Source: Onthophagus taurus
Taxonomy: Eukaryota > Arthropoda > Insecta > Coleoptera > Scarabaeidae
Assembly (NCBI RefSeq): GCF_036711975.1
Contig: NC_091966.1
Location: 44,151,501 to 44,215,500, forward strand
Length of the DNA stretch: 64,000 bases
Direction: 5' to 3'
The notes below the pieces were generated by a model. The model saw only the letters and a program-made list of their open reading frames with translations. It had not been told where the DNA came from and did not search any database. The translations under genes were made by a program, and so were the position numbers. Numbering within the stretch: the first letter of the stretch is position 1; each line of letters begins with the position of its first letter. This document shows, piece after piece, positions 40,101-51,869 of this stretch.

Positions 40101-42259
40101 AGATATGAGAGAAACGCGATTTCTGAGCATTTCTTGGTGGAATAAGTAAAGAGAGCTGTCCATAATTGAAAAAAAAAATTGATTTTTTCGATCTGAACAG
40201 TTAGCGTTTTTACTTACATGAGAAGATCATCTATAATGATTTTAAAGGACGGAATAATTGTTTAGAGATTATCTCCTGAGAGACTTTCTTCTTCAGAAAC
40301 GTTGCGTGCAGGTACTAGATAGCTTCAGGAATACGGAGAGATGCAGACAAACTTTTCTCTGTGGCCACCTAAATGTGTACACAACTAAGTTTGTGAAGAA
40401 ACACTTAAGTATAAGATTTGTATAACAATTCACAAATGTTAAGGGGTTTCCTGAGGTATTTAAGGCTTTCTGCAAATCTTTTGGAAGGGAAGACCTTAGT
40501 GTGAAAATCAACAGGAAATGATAATAAATATTGTGGAGAATAAAATAATCAGCAAAATGGGAGACACAAAGAAATCTACCCCCAAGGCAAGCTAATTAAA
40601 TGGCCAAATTAATTCAAGTACAAAGTAACTCAATCGAACCTCAATATAACTCAAACAGAAAGGAACTCAACTGCCACACGCATGTCACTTTAAAACTTAG
40701 GGGCTACTTTAGGAACCGAAAGCAACCGTAAGCCGAGCTAATCCAATCTCAAACCAACGCAACCTTACCTCAAATCAAACCAATTATAATCCCAAAGTAA
40801 ACCAACCTAACTCTAAAGCAACGCGATTCATCTTCAAAACGAGTTAATCTAAACCAAGAAGGATTATATTCTTCTGGAATTAGAAAAGGAAATTCAACTC
40901 CAATGCAAGCCAATCAATTGATTATTAGCGATCGTTTATTATATTACGATTCGATTACTTTAGGAAATCTGAAGTAATATAATCAGTCTTGCGTGAATCG
41001 AGTTATTAATACAATAAGAATAAGTATCCAGAATAGTTGTAAATTCTGTAAGGCGACAACCTTGTTTTAGCGTCAGGGAGTCTGAATCTCAATATGAATT
41101 ATCTAGATTGGCGTTCACCGCATACTGCAATCTGATTTGCTCTTTAAGGTCTAAAAATTCAGCTGTAAAGCCTTAGCTTAGGCCCACTTTCAACAGTCTG
41201 GGGAATAGTTAATTTAATACCATGGTTATAGTGGTTTTAAACGCTCTCATTGCCTAAGAGCTGGATTTATAAATTTGTCAAGAGGTGGTAAAAGTGGGCC
41301 TTAATCTGGCAAAAAATAAAGTTCTCAGATATGTTATCTAATGTCTACCACATATGACCTATTATAATTATTCTTGTTTATAATAAAAATCTTTCTTATT
41401 TAACAATAGTTAATATTGATATTGTAATTATCAATATTAGTAATTATTGAGTTTTATTTTTAATTTTTTTAACCAACTTTTAGACAGCCTGTACTTTAGA
41501 ATGATTACCTAACTGAGTTTGTATAATCACATAAATTACAAATTTGCAACAATAGAGTGGGAAGGTCAATTATTACCGTTCCACCATGAAATAATCAAGG
41601 TGTGGTGAAACAATAGCTTTTCAAATAACAACGGAAGCAAAAATAAACAAAAAATGCGGTAATAAACTTATTTTTTTTACCTCGATATCGCTTCTTGTGC
41701 AGAACTCGTTCAAACTTTGGATCCAAACTTGAAGTAATTCATTCACAATAACCATATCACTGTATAACCATTGAAACACATCATTTATCCATAAAACACT
41801 AACGTTATCTGCACCTGTGCACATAGGAGCCGGAATATATCGAGTTTTTTTAAGATCAGCTGGAGCTGGTGATTGTCTTGTTAATCGTCTTCTTGCTGTC
41901 GGTGTTGATGGGACCGCTCCACCTTTACTTTTCGGTAAACTTGAAGATTTTTTTAATGACACCAGCGGTTTTTCGATAGATTTTTCTAAATCGTTGGTTA
42001 CTGATGCTGAATTAGAGGTTAAAGCCAAATCATCTTTGCTTATTACTTCGGTAATTTTCGGTTTGCTAACGATTTCCGTTGCTGATTTCTTGTTACGATT
42101 CTCAAGGAATTTTGCGTAAAGGAACTTGCCAAGCCAAAGAAGGCCGAAAGCTACCAGGATCCAGCCGAAAATGAACATGGCCAGAGTATCCATGGTTGTA
42201 TTTGAGTAGGAATCGAAGGTACAGATTAGATCGTCCACATTTTCCGCTTGATCTTCCAT
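34120..42259 (-). CDS. SMP-C2-C1 lipid-transfer-type protein (TMEM24/C2CD2-like)
   Basis: Fourteen exons: 42259-41681, 38709-38614, 37281-37028, 36968-36833, 36775-36558, 36449-36260, 36188-36068, 35978-35878, 35825-35802 (24-nt microexon), 35625-35467, 35177-34943, 34890-34629, 34573-34421, 34168-34120; 858 residues. A membrane segment sits near residues 24-46 (LAMFIFGWILVAFGLLWLG). An SMP-like lipid-binding region follows (NVSVLWINDVFQWLY to about 355), then a C2 domain at about 360-510 (LLVKIIRATQLGG, EPYCVIEMDEPP), a disordered basic part and a C1-type zinc finger near 775-842 (CQVCCK, CRDCLLKCHKQCH, NCP). N-terminal anchor plus SMP plus C2 matches TMEM24/C2CD2, ER-plasma membrane lipid transporters; PDZD8, which has SMP and C1, is the alternative relative. 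Confidence 0.82.
37641..38115. mobile_element. MITE with 8-bp TSD in an intron
   Basis: Inverted ends begin CTTTGATT and continue TATATATAATAT and GATTGAGC with small differences; arms run about 35 bases. The flanks are CTCAGAAT on both sides (37633-37640, 38116-38123), an 8-bp duplication. It sits in the C2CD2-like gene's intron 2 and interrupts one copy of an older diverged repeat (other copies near 37420 and 38275). An 8-bp TSD fits hAT-type elements, although the end does not start with the usual CAG. Confidence 0.75.
38710..41680. other. intron 1 of the C2CD2-like gene
   Basis: About 3.0 kb with no recognised gene. The 40560-40880 part has a marked strand bias (A/C-rich, many AACC, CTCAA and CCAA words) unlike the surroundings. 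Open stretches here show no domain. Confidence 0.4.
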
Positions 42260-44843
42260 ATCACACCGCCATCGCGTTCAATCGAAGGTGGGAGAGATAC
42301 TCCAAGCTACTCTTCATTGTAACCATCAAAAAAATCATTTCAAAAACCGTCTGGTGGTGTTCTCCATTTAGTGGCGAGGTGCCGGGAACGACTGCGAACC
42401 GCCTCCCTGAGAATAGAACGAATAGAGGAGAGACTTAGATATTTTTGTTATTTTTATTTATTTTTTTTTTCGTTCGTTAGCGAGAAGGACGAGTGTATGA
42501 GATCGAGGAGAACCAAAAATACGACTCCTCCCGGTCGTACCGCTGGGGAGCGCCGCAGTGGACATTATAAATATAACTACACCAAGTGTTCCACATTTTG
42601 CCGGATCGCACGGTCTTGGAATAGGTAAAGTGAACGCGAGGTGATTCACGTTTTAAGATAACGTGCTCTCTCTTCAATATTACACTCGAAATTCTAAGTA
42701 AGAGTTTATTAGTTATGCTCTAGATGTTTATCAGTAGTGTATATGTAAACTTTTTACTTTTTTATTTATGTACATAGATGTTTGTGATTGTTAACGTTAT
42801 AACGTAAAAATTAAAAAAGAATTACATAATTGATATGATTAGTTTAAAATCCCAAAATGGACCATTTATGTTTAAGTTTTGAACTTATTTAACTAATTTT
42901 CATAATTGAACAGAAAATGTCGTATCAGCTTATCCAGAGACGGATAACGCAATGGTAGCAAGTAGCAAGCCAGCCAGCTCCTTTGAATCGCTAATATTTT
43001 TATTTTTTTTCAATACGAGTTATTATTATGAGTTTATCCAGCGCTAAAACTGCCTCCCCAGTTGTTAAATATCTTTTCAAAAAATCCGAAATGCCAAGGA
43101 TTTTAAAATTGTCAAAACAAATGTCATTATAACCAAAAGCGATGCTAAATTAGCTGCAATTACATTAATTTATTTTTAATTTATTTCAATTTTTTTAATA
43201 GTCAAATATGTATAAAATAGTAGTAATTAGTATCATCGGGAACGAAAAAAAATGGAGACAAATCCAAAAGTGAAGTGAAATTAGCGGCAACTTAATTAAG
43301 ATTTATTTAATTAATTACTTTAATTTATTTGTAAATATATTAAATTTTACCTAAAACCTACAAATTAATCATCACTGAACCAATTCAATGCAATTTCGTA
43401 AATAAATTTAAAATCATTTAACGAAAACATTATTTTAAATTAACATTATATTTGAAATAATTTATAGATGTAATAAAAATTGAAATATTTAAAATGATTT
43501 ATTATTACAAAGAGAAAATAAAACCTCTTATCAACTTAATCTTATCACAACTTTTATTATTTTCTTCTTAAAGCCGTTAATACCAGATCTTTTTACGTTA
43601 AAAACGTTTTTTCAACATTAATCATATATTCATATAATAACGTTTTCTTTAGGTTATCATATGCAAATTACTGGAATATGGAGACAGTTTTGTCGACGAC
43701 ATTGACATAATTTCTATATTTAAATGTTCACACAATATCGTATTTAGTAACAACTTTAAGATTATGTAAAACAACATTGACTTAATACAAATTTGTTAAT
43801 AATTTATTGTAAACATGTACTTTATTAATGAAATAATAAAACATTCAATCTTTTTTGTGATTATATATTTTTTTAAATCTTTTAAAATATCTATATCGTA
43901 TGTCACGACTATATTTGGCCCCTTCCGTGTCTGTCGACAAAACGTCTGGGGAGCACATCACAAACATCTGTACGAGTACAAAATAATCAATAACGTGAAT
44001 ACCTTAATTGCGCCACCTTTATTTATTAACATCATTTTGTATCTTACCCTTATTTAATTAAAATCCCCTTAAAATAAGTCATCAACATCAATCAATATTT
44101 ACCTATACCTTTTTTTCAAAAAAACCCTTAAATGTTCACTTAAAATCTCACTGACACATCAAGGTTTATTTTTTCTAATAAATAAATTAATCTCACGACA
44201 TACGTTGTATACAAAATACGCACATGTTCGTCGTTTTATTTAGCCTTGCGGCATTTAACGCGGATTTCTGGTGACACGAACCGCATCAGCAGGAGGAGTC
44301 GATACAGTGTCGATATTGGAGTGTGCAGGTTCTCTTCTCCCCCACCTTGTGTTTCGGACGACAGCAAGAAAGGCAGGAGTTCTCAAACTGTACGGATTAA
44401 AATTTTATCAATTGCGGTACCGTTAGTTTATTACATACTTTATTAAAGGAATGTAAAGTGAGTTTGTATGGATTTGCAACGTTCTCATACGAATCACATC
44501 TGTTATTAATAAAACAATTTAGATAACAGGCATTATTTTTCTTTGAAAAAAATTTTTCATTGTTGTTCCCATGAATAAAATTTTATGTATCAAAGAAATG
44601 TTTGTTTGTGCTAAATCGTCTATCATCAATTATTTATCGTCAATTTTTAATCTTATCATCACTAACTCATTACCACGGTTAGAACCATGAATAATGACAC
44701 AACCTCGGGTGAATCCCATGCAAAAAAATAATGAAACAATACAATAGACTAAACAACCCAGCGAACTATCAAATCAACATATTACGAAAAGGAGTTAGCA
44801 GTTTATTATCTAACTGGCCGGATAAAAACATACATAAAAGCAG

Positions 44844-44888
44844 AAGGTACTTGTTATGTCTATAACATCTAGACATAACAAGTACCTT
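44844..44888. repeat. perfect hairpin, 19-bp stem
   Basis: Left arm AAGGTACTTGTTATGTCTA, loop of 7 bases (TAACATC), right arm its exact complement. No gene adjoins it. Confidence 0.85.
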
Positions 44889-45479
44889 GCATATTATATT
44901 GGGTGTTCTTATATATAAACTGCAATTTTGGGTGCCTAAAGAACCCGAGGACGTAAGGCGAGTTTCAAAAATCGGAAAGAACTGTAATCTTTCGGCTACA
45001 TTCCCGATATTGGAATGTGATATATTGCTAGAGTAGGCATTAAAGGATTTTGAATTAGTCTCACCGAGACGAAGAGGTTGAGAGCAAAGCCTAGGTACTC
45101 GATGAAGTACATAGTCTACCAGGGTACGAGTTTTGAGAAAAAAGATCTTGCTCTTTCTACTATTTCAGGTAGTCCATTTAAGGCTGCAGCAAAGTGTTGG
45201 CACTTACCGAACGGAGATAAGAAAAGAGCATATCCGTAATCATGAGGTCAGCAGGTGCACAAATAGAGTCTACCATACACTACAGCGAAGATAATAGAGA
45301 CAATAATTGAAATGCGGGATGCCATAAAGGCCTTAGGAGAGTCTCCAACCTTCACAATTCCTTTTGATTGTAACATTCACATAGCCATAAATTTTGCCTG
45401 TTGAATTTCTAGGATGAGTGATAGTGAATTTCTTTACGTCAATTGACATTTAGATGTACAGATTACAGAAAAATCAATA

Positions 45480-45760
45480 GAATTCAATAAACCCGTCTTT
45501 CTCCGCTTCGACGACTCAATTAAAGCCGTTGATCGAGTTAAAAAAGAATATACCGGAACAGATAATAGATGTTATATACACTAACACTACCACTAAAATA
45601 AAAACCCCCCAAGGCGAACTGAAGACATATCTGTTAGCGAAAGTGTTAAACAAGGGGATTCACTAAGTTCCTTCTTATTTAACCTACTGCATTAGTGTTT
45701 AGCCGTCTTGAGAGACGCATTGCAAAATCCGAATGTTTCTTGTTGTAGTGGTAATTTATT
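45480..45760 (+). mobile_element. LINE reverse transcriptase fragment
   Basis: The plus strand encodes FNKPVFLRFDDSIKAVDRV (the palm block, usually DLTKAFDRV), then KIKTPQGELKT and, in another frame, SVKQGDSLSSFLFNLLH (fingers/palm block GVRQGDPLSPLLFN). Frameshifts and stops make it a dead copy. An inverted CTAGTTCTAG repeat lies directly downstream. Confidence 0.85.
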
Positions 45761-45782
45761 ATTCAGCGTTAGGTTGTTACGT

Positions 45783-45870
45783 ATTTTTATTGAACTAAAA
45801 CTAGAACTAACACTAGACCTAGAAGTAAAAACGTTTGGGGTGTGTCTCAAGACTGTTTGTAGTTTAGCAG
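45783..45870 (-). repeat. CTAGTTCTAG-type dispersed repeat, copy 3
   Basis: On the minus strand it reads CAGTCTTGAGACACACCCCA, AACGTTT, TTCTAGGTCTAG, TTAGTTCTAGTTTTAG and TTCAATAAA, matching copies 1 and 2. Confidence 0.65.
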
Positions 45871-46101
45871 TGCTATTCTAGACATCTTAACACAACGTAA
45901 TTTTACAATTTATTCTAGGCTCTAATAACTGTAATTCCGCACATTTTTTTGCAATTTAGAGTTTACTCAATCAATCGATTCTACATTTTAATTTCAAATC
46001 CAAACATTACAATCAAGTTTCCAGTTATTCAGTAAACGAAAATTTAGTTATAAAATCACCAACAAAAATGATTTTATTGCAAACAAAAAACACAAAATAA
46101 T

Positions 46102-47184
46102 TTAATTATTTACAAATTTATTTAAATAAATATCATCGCTTTTGGTAGATGCAATTAATCCATTTTCATGTATGTGATTACTATCATACCCATAATCGAT
46201 TAAATTCCCTTTTAAATCAACCATTTTTCCACCGAGCGCATCAAGTATAGCATTTCCAGCGCAAATATCCCATTTTTTTATGTTTGTTGTGTGTATATAA
46301 ACATCGTTTTCACCCTTTACCACTTCTAATACTTTATAACCTATAAAAAAATTATTTCAAAATAAATCTTTACAAATAAATTTAATTAACTTGACCTGCC
46401 CCTCCCGCTGTTGTTATTTTAAAATTCTTTAATTGACTAGATTTAATCATTTGTTCAACGGCACCTTTATGTGATCTTGATACGATTATCTTTATAAAAT
46501 CGTCCGATTTAGCTTTAACTTGTATGTTTTTATCAGATAATCCAACACCGACCCATCCCCAGTACCACTTTTTAATTAATGGTTGATAAATAACACCAAT
46601 AACAGCCCTATTTTTAACGGCAACACAAACCATTGTAGTTACATAATGTAATAAGCCCTCTAAAAAACGTAATATTATATCAATTTCACTTTTATTTTTT
46701 AAATACCAGTAAATTCTTGTGTAGCATCTAAAGGATCAATCCAAACAGTAACATCATCTACTGGAACATTAACATCAACTAACTCATCAATTTCCGATAA
46801 TTTAATTATTCTATCACTACCAGTATAATCACATTTATCTACAGCTTCCTCTGATATCACACGAATTCTTTTATCATACGATTTTATAGTCCCCATCATA
46901 ACACAGTGTGATTTTAAATCAGCCATAGTCACAGAATCGTTAGCACCTTCTTTCGTTTTACCTTTACTTCTAATATCATTAGTATTTTTGTATTTGAGCA
47001 CTTCCAAACCACCCTCGTTAGCTGCCAGTATCGATGTTTGAAGTAATTCTTTTAAATTAATTGTTCTAATGTTGTTCATTGATGATGTGTCCCTCAAGAA
47101 AGCATAATAAAAAATTAATAAAAAACCTATTGCAAATATTGCTATTCCAGTTTTATTTAAGTGTACTGTCCCTGCTAAATTCAT
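46102..47184 (-). CDS. BPNT2: Golgi 3'(2')-phosphoadenosine phosphatase (BPNT2/IMPAD1)
   Basis: Three exons, 47184-46707, 46659-46396 and 46340-46102, joined in phase 1, give 326 residues. A signal anchor spans residues 12-31 ([18 protein letters not shown]), placing the enzyme in the Golgi membrane. Family motifs of the lithium-sensitive phosphatases are present: [13 protein letters not shown], the metal site [13 protein letters not shown] across the first junction, and [10 protein letters not shown] near the end. The enzyme hydrolyses PAP formed during sulfation of glycosaminoglycans and other substrates. Exon 2 ends at GCAG/GTCAAG, an unusual donor; it is required to join AGGAG to YKVLEVV. 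The start [11 protein letters not shown] is the only suitable one before the anchor. Confidence 0.92.
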
Positions 47185-48032
47185 CGTAAGATCACGTTTA
47201 TATTATTTTATGAGCATAAATATGTAGATAATGACACGTATACATATAATTTTTAGTATTTTATAAATTTGTAGGTTAGAATTGATTAGAACACGCAGCA
47301 AACTAATTAAGTTGGGAATAATTTAACACGTGTTTTCTTTAATTAATATTTATTTAAGTTTATTTAATTTTTAATGATTAATTTATTTCCCCGAATAGGG
47401 ATAAGAAAAATCATTATTTTTCTTGGGTTATAAAGTTTATTTTGACATTTGATATGTAATACTAATAAATAAAATGAAGTTAGTTTCTGGTTAGTTTCAT
47501 CAACGGTGATAAAGATTTAATCAATATATAAAAATTATTTAATACAATCAACAATTATAAAAAATAACCTAATTTTCTTAATTTTTATTTAATTAATTAT
47601 AATAACCAAAAAATATTAACAAATTGTCATGTTTTGCATTGACATAAAAATAAAATGAAGTTAGGTAAAAAATGTTTAATCGAAATAAGCGGTTTTAGTT
47701 TCAAAAATTATTATTAATAACCTCAAAATACTTCAAAATTAATTATGGCTTCTTATATATGAATTTAAAAAAAAGATGTAAATTATTTCACTTTTATTTA
47801 TTTTTTGGAGAATGAAATGAAGTTAGGTTAAATTTAAACGTCAAAATTCAAGGTTGAAATTTTAATAGGTAAACTGGATTATCTCAAGTCTATTATTATT
47901 TTTATTCCATTGTTCGTTTTGATTCGTTTAAACTTACACGGATCGTTCATCGATTCCGTTTTTAATTCAATTACGACCATAAAATTCACTGAACGGTGAC
48001 GTTTTGGAATGACATAAAAACAAAAAGTCAAA
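47185..48032. promoter_or_regulatory. shared head-to-head promoter region
   Basis: 848 bases separate the start codons of BPNT2 (-) and UBE2W (+). AT-rich; the words AAATGAAGTTAGGT/TAGTT recur around 47473, 47651 and 47816. No TATA box is obvious for either gene. Confidence 0.4.
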
Positions 48033-49136
48033 ATGGCAGGAATGTCTCCCTCTGAAGTAAGTTTTCAATGTTTTTTCAACAGAATTTAAACTATTTCTTT
48101 GTTAATTCGATTCAATTACATAAAAAATAACAACTTCATTAAGTATTCTTTATGTTATAACCATCAAACAATTAGCTTTGTTGTAAAAAAGTGCCTACAT
48201 GAACGTTTGCTTGATTTATCAACTTACAGAGAAGACTTCAAAAGGAATTGATGTCTTTAATGAAAGAACCACCACCGGGAGTATCTGTGGATGTTGATTT
48301 GACAGGACAAAATTTATTACAGTGTGTTAATAGGAAGGGTTATGTAAATTTTATTTAAAAATATTATTTTAGGTGGATTGTTCATATGGAGGGTGTTAAC
48401 GGAACGCTTTATGAGGGTGAAAGTTTTCAATTACAGTTCAAATTCACCAATAAATATCCTTTTGATTCGCCAGAGGTAAGCTTAAAAAAAGTTGTTTTTC
48501 TTTTATTTTATTTATATTTTATTTATCTGCTGTTTATGTAAAACCTTGACTCATTAACAAAGAATTTATCTTGTTTTATAGATAATTGTTTTTTTAAAAT
48601 TTATTACTCCGAATAATAAATTAAAATGTTATTGTTTCCTTTATTAAGGAAAAAAAAGTTTGGTTATGATAAATGGATATATCAACAATGCCAACTTAAT
48701 TAGTTTAAAAATAAAAAAACCAAAAATATTTTTTTTTAATAAATCATTAAAAAATGCGTTTTAACATTTTTAAAGGTAACATTTATTGGAAACAATATCC
48801 CAGTTCATCCACATGTATATAGTAATGGTCACATTTGCCTTTCAATATTAACGGATGATTGGTCACCAGCACTTTCTGTTCAATCAGTATGTTTATCGAT
48901 TGTGTCCATGCTCAGTAGTTGCAAAGAAAAGGTAATAATGAATTAAAAATAAATGATTTTAAAGTGAAAATTTTTGTGAATATTTATAGAAAAGGCCTCC
49001 CGATAATGCTTTTTATGTAAAAACTTGTAGTAAAAACCCAAAGAAAACGAAATGGTGGTATCACGGTAAGTTTAATTAAATACAATTAACAATATCTTTT
49101 TATAATTTTTGTTTTATTTTAGATGACTCGGTATAA
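48033..49136 (+). CDS. UBE2W: ubiquitin-conjugating enzyme E2 W
   Basis: Six exons: 48033-48056, 48230-48321, 48373-48475, 48776-48931, 48990-49065 and 49123-49136; 154 residues. The UBC fold shows [24 protein letters not shown], then [17 protein letters not shown] with the catalytic Cys; HPH in place of the usual HPN is typical of UBE2W. The C-terminus [12 protein letters not shown] also matches. UBE2W is known to attach ubiquitin to protein N-termini. Exon 1 codes only eight residues (MAGMSPSE). Exon 2 ends at a GTGTGT donor, chosen because only it joins NLLQ to WIVHMEG in frame. Confidence 0.95.
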
Positions 49137-51574
49137 TATTGAACACAAAAAAGAGGAAAAAGAATACAGAAAAAAGAAATAATGTGATTATTTATGAATT
49201 CCTTAATATGTAAAATAACACATATTTACATTGTTTAAAGTAGGTTAAGCTTATAAGTACGTACTTGAATGTGAATTACTTAAATGAAATGAAAAAGAAA
49301 AATCGAAAATTGTGGTAAAAAAATTTTATTGTTATTCTCTTTTCTCGATCGGACGTAGAAAAGATGAAATTACGAAGAAATAAGAAATATTTCCTGCCAT
49401 ATGTAACTGTTATTTATGTGAATTTGTGAATTTAAAGTTTTCCTTTTTTCTTTATAACACATAATAGGGCGTTTTTATTTTTTTTAGAATGCAATTTGTT
49501 AAGATTCAATTACTCAATAATTAATAAAAGAAAATTAGAGACGGTTTCAACATAGATTAGATAAAAACAATTTTTACATCTAATACGCTTTTTTATTTCA
49601 AACGATAACCTATTTTGAAGCGAATGGTTTATTTTGTTGTTAACTTCAAGATTGTCAGAAGAATTTGAAATCATTTGTATAAATCTATCGGAACGAATCT
49701 CGGAGTAGCTATAAAACTATATGCGACATGGTGAAGAGCAAAACCAGCTGTATGAGGTGGCGAAAGAAGCTCGAACGAAATATGCGCTTAGAATCGGCCA
49801 AATTGCGCAAATTCAACTTGGTGGTGAGCCAAGGTCCATTGAGTATTGGTTATAAGGTTATCCAACTCGAACAAATTAACGTTGACGGCGTGAGGTGGGA
49901 AACATAACGTCATTAGAGGAAAAATATAACAATTTATGTTAATAATTATTTAAAAATTAAACAAGTGTTATTAAACTCAAGAAATAAAGAGTTTGTGTTG
50001 GTTTACGTATATAAATGAAAACAAAGAATTGACAATTCTTCCAATGACGTCACAACAGCGTTCACAGGGAGTTGGATAACCTTACACAGTATGTTTACTC
50101 AACTGACCTTGGTGGTGAACAATGAACATGAGGTGGTTGTCTCTTATCACGACAAATAGGTTAAGTACAGGTATCCCAAATTCGTTGTTCGCATAGGCAA
50201 CCTCCGAAACCAAAAGAGATAGAAAAAAAGTAGCTTACATGTCATGATCTCGTTTTGCGAGAAACTCAGAATAGCTATCGTCTTTTGTTTTCGGCCTATC
50301 GGCAAAAACTGAAAAATTTGCGAAAGCGACAAATGCGTGTATCTCACTTATTACCAAAGATGAAGTATTATAATTAAAACATTGTATGGGCAACATTTTA
50401 CAAAGAATTCAGTGGTGTAGGTGGATTTTCTTCTCAATGATTTATTTTCGAGATTTTACAAGTAACTTTATTTTTTAAATACATATAATGGGGCCGTTAC
50501 AATTTTTTTTATTGGCTTATTCGATAGTTTAGCAAAATTGAAGACTTCTATAATTTTTTATTTTTCAAACGGCTTTAATTTTTCCAAAAAAAAAAAAAAT
50601 AATGAAAATTTGAAAACACTTTGGAGACGTCACCGTTGCTTCGCACGTGGTTGGTCGAAATAAAAATCAACAAATCTGCATGAGCGCTAGAAGAAGAGAT
50701 CCGAACGATGCACATTTGTGTCTTCTTGATCTTACGCGACAACTTCGGATTTTGAATTTTAATATTAATTATTGCAAAAATTAAACAATTTTAGGATCTG
50801 AAAATGTTACTAATCCTTCTATTTTTACATAGTTTATCGATTTTTTGAAAGACGGTCTTTCTACGCGATTGAGGGTAACGACCCCATTGGCTAAACCTCT
50901 AAAATAATTGGATATTTTTTCTGAATAAATATAACATAAAAGGGATGAAATTCTCCATATTTCTCTAATATAAATATAACATAACCTGGAAGCTGTCAAT
51001 TCTTGATATGATTAAGTTTAAAATGATATTTTATAACGTTGTAATAAATAATAACAGCGTTAATAACCTTATTTTTAACGGCAAATTTAATAACAGAGAA
51101 AATAAAGGTTTTGAAAGTGCAAGGTAATTATCATCGCGTTTTTGCTCCGTTACTTTAAGGTTAAACTTCATTATCTCTATTATTTTTGCGCTAATAATCG
51201 ATCGCTTCCGCTTTTTGTAATAAGGTTAGAGTCCTAATACGCACAGACGATCATTTTTAACGTTTCTCAACTAAATTTTTTTCCACTTTAACGATTTCTT
51301 ACACAGGAAGTTGTTTTATCTATTTAAATTGTTGGTAATAAGGTTATATAAACTTCCGTTATTTAAAAATTAACTCTCTTAATTTAATTCGTTTTAAAAC
51401 AAACTTTATGAAGATTTAACGAACCTATTTGGGTCTTAAATTACACAAAAACCTTTGATATTGCAATAAGTAATTTAAATTGCTTCATTCTCCTCCGCTT
51501 TCTAAAACAAAATACAACAAACAGAAAAGCTTTTTATAATCACACTAAATTATCAACACCGTTAAGGTGATTAA
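49137..51574. other. UBE2W 3' UTR and spacer
   Basis: AT-rich. Contains dispersed repeat A copy 2 (50485-50860). The 49660-49920 part is less AT-rich but has no open frame of note. Confidence 0.4.
50485..50860 (+). repeat. dispersed repeat A, copy 2
   Basis: Inverted relative to 13491-13897; shares GGGGCCGTTA, TTGGCTTATTCGATAG, AAAACACTTTGGAGAC, CTAGAAGAAGAGATCCGAAC and GAAAGACGGTCTTT in the same order. Confidence 0.7.
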
Positions 51575-51723
51575 CCCATTAGTGCATAGTGTCCCTTTTA
51601 AGGGACGTTTTGCAAAAAATGTTTTTTCTAAAAAAATTACTAAAAATTACTACTTTTGATATAATAGATAATAAAATGAAAGAAAAATACAACAAAAAAT
51701 ATTTAACTTTATGCACTCATGGG
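51575..51723. mobile_element. 149-bp TTAA MITE (piggyBac-like)
   Basis: Ends CCCATTAGTGCATA and TATGCACTCATGGG are inverted with one mismatch, flanked by TTAA (51571-51574, 51724-51727). Just inside the left end is a near-palindrome GTCCCTTTTAAGGGAC. It lies about 150 bases before the start of the decarboxylase gene. Confidence 0.8.
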
Positions 51724-51869
51724 TTAATAACGTTCTTAAATATTCCAATTCAATTTCCAGGAAATTACTCACATGACGAATGTATTTTGAAAATCCCCAA
51801 GCCTCAATCTACTTGATGACGTCGCGGCTTCCGTTTAATTTCATTCCCGTCACCTTCCGACGAAGAAGA

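Larger units (their letters stand above)
42260..46101. other. spacer with hairpin and LINE debris
   Basis: 42260-42700 is the likely promoter/5' UTR of the C2CD2-like gene. The rest is AT-rich, with a perfect hairpin (44844-44888), a LINE fragment (45480-45760) and copy 3 of the CTAGTTCTAG repeat. No host gene seen. Confidence 0.4.
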
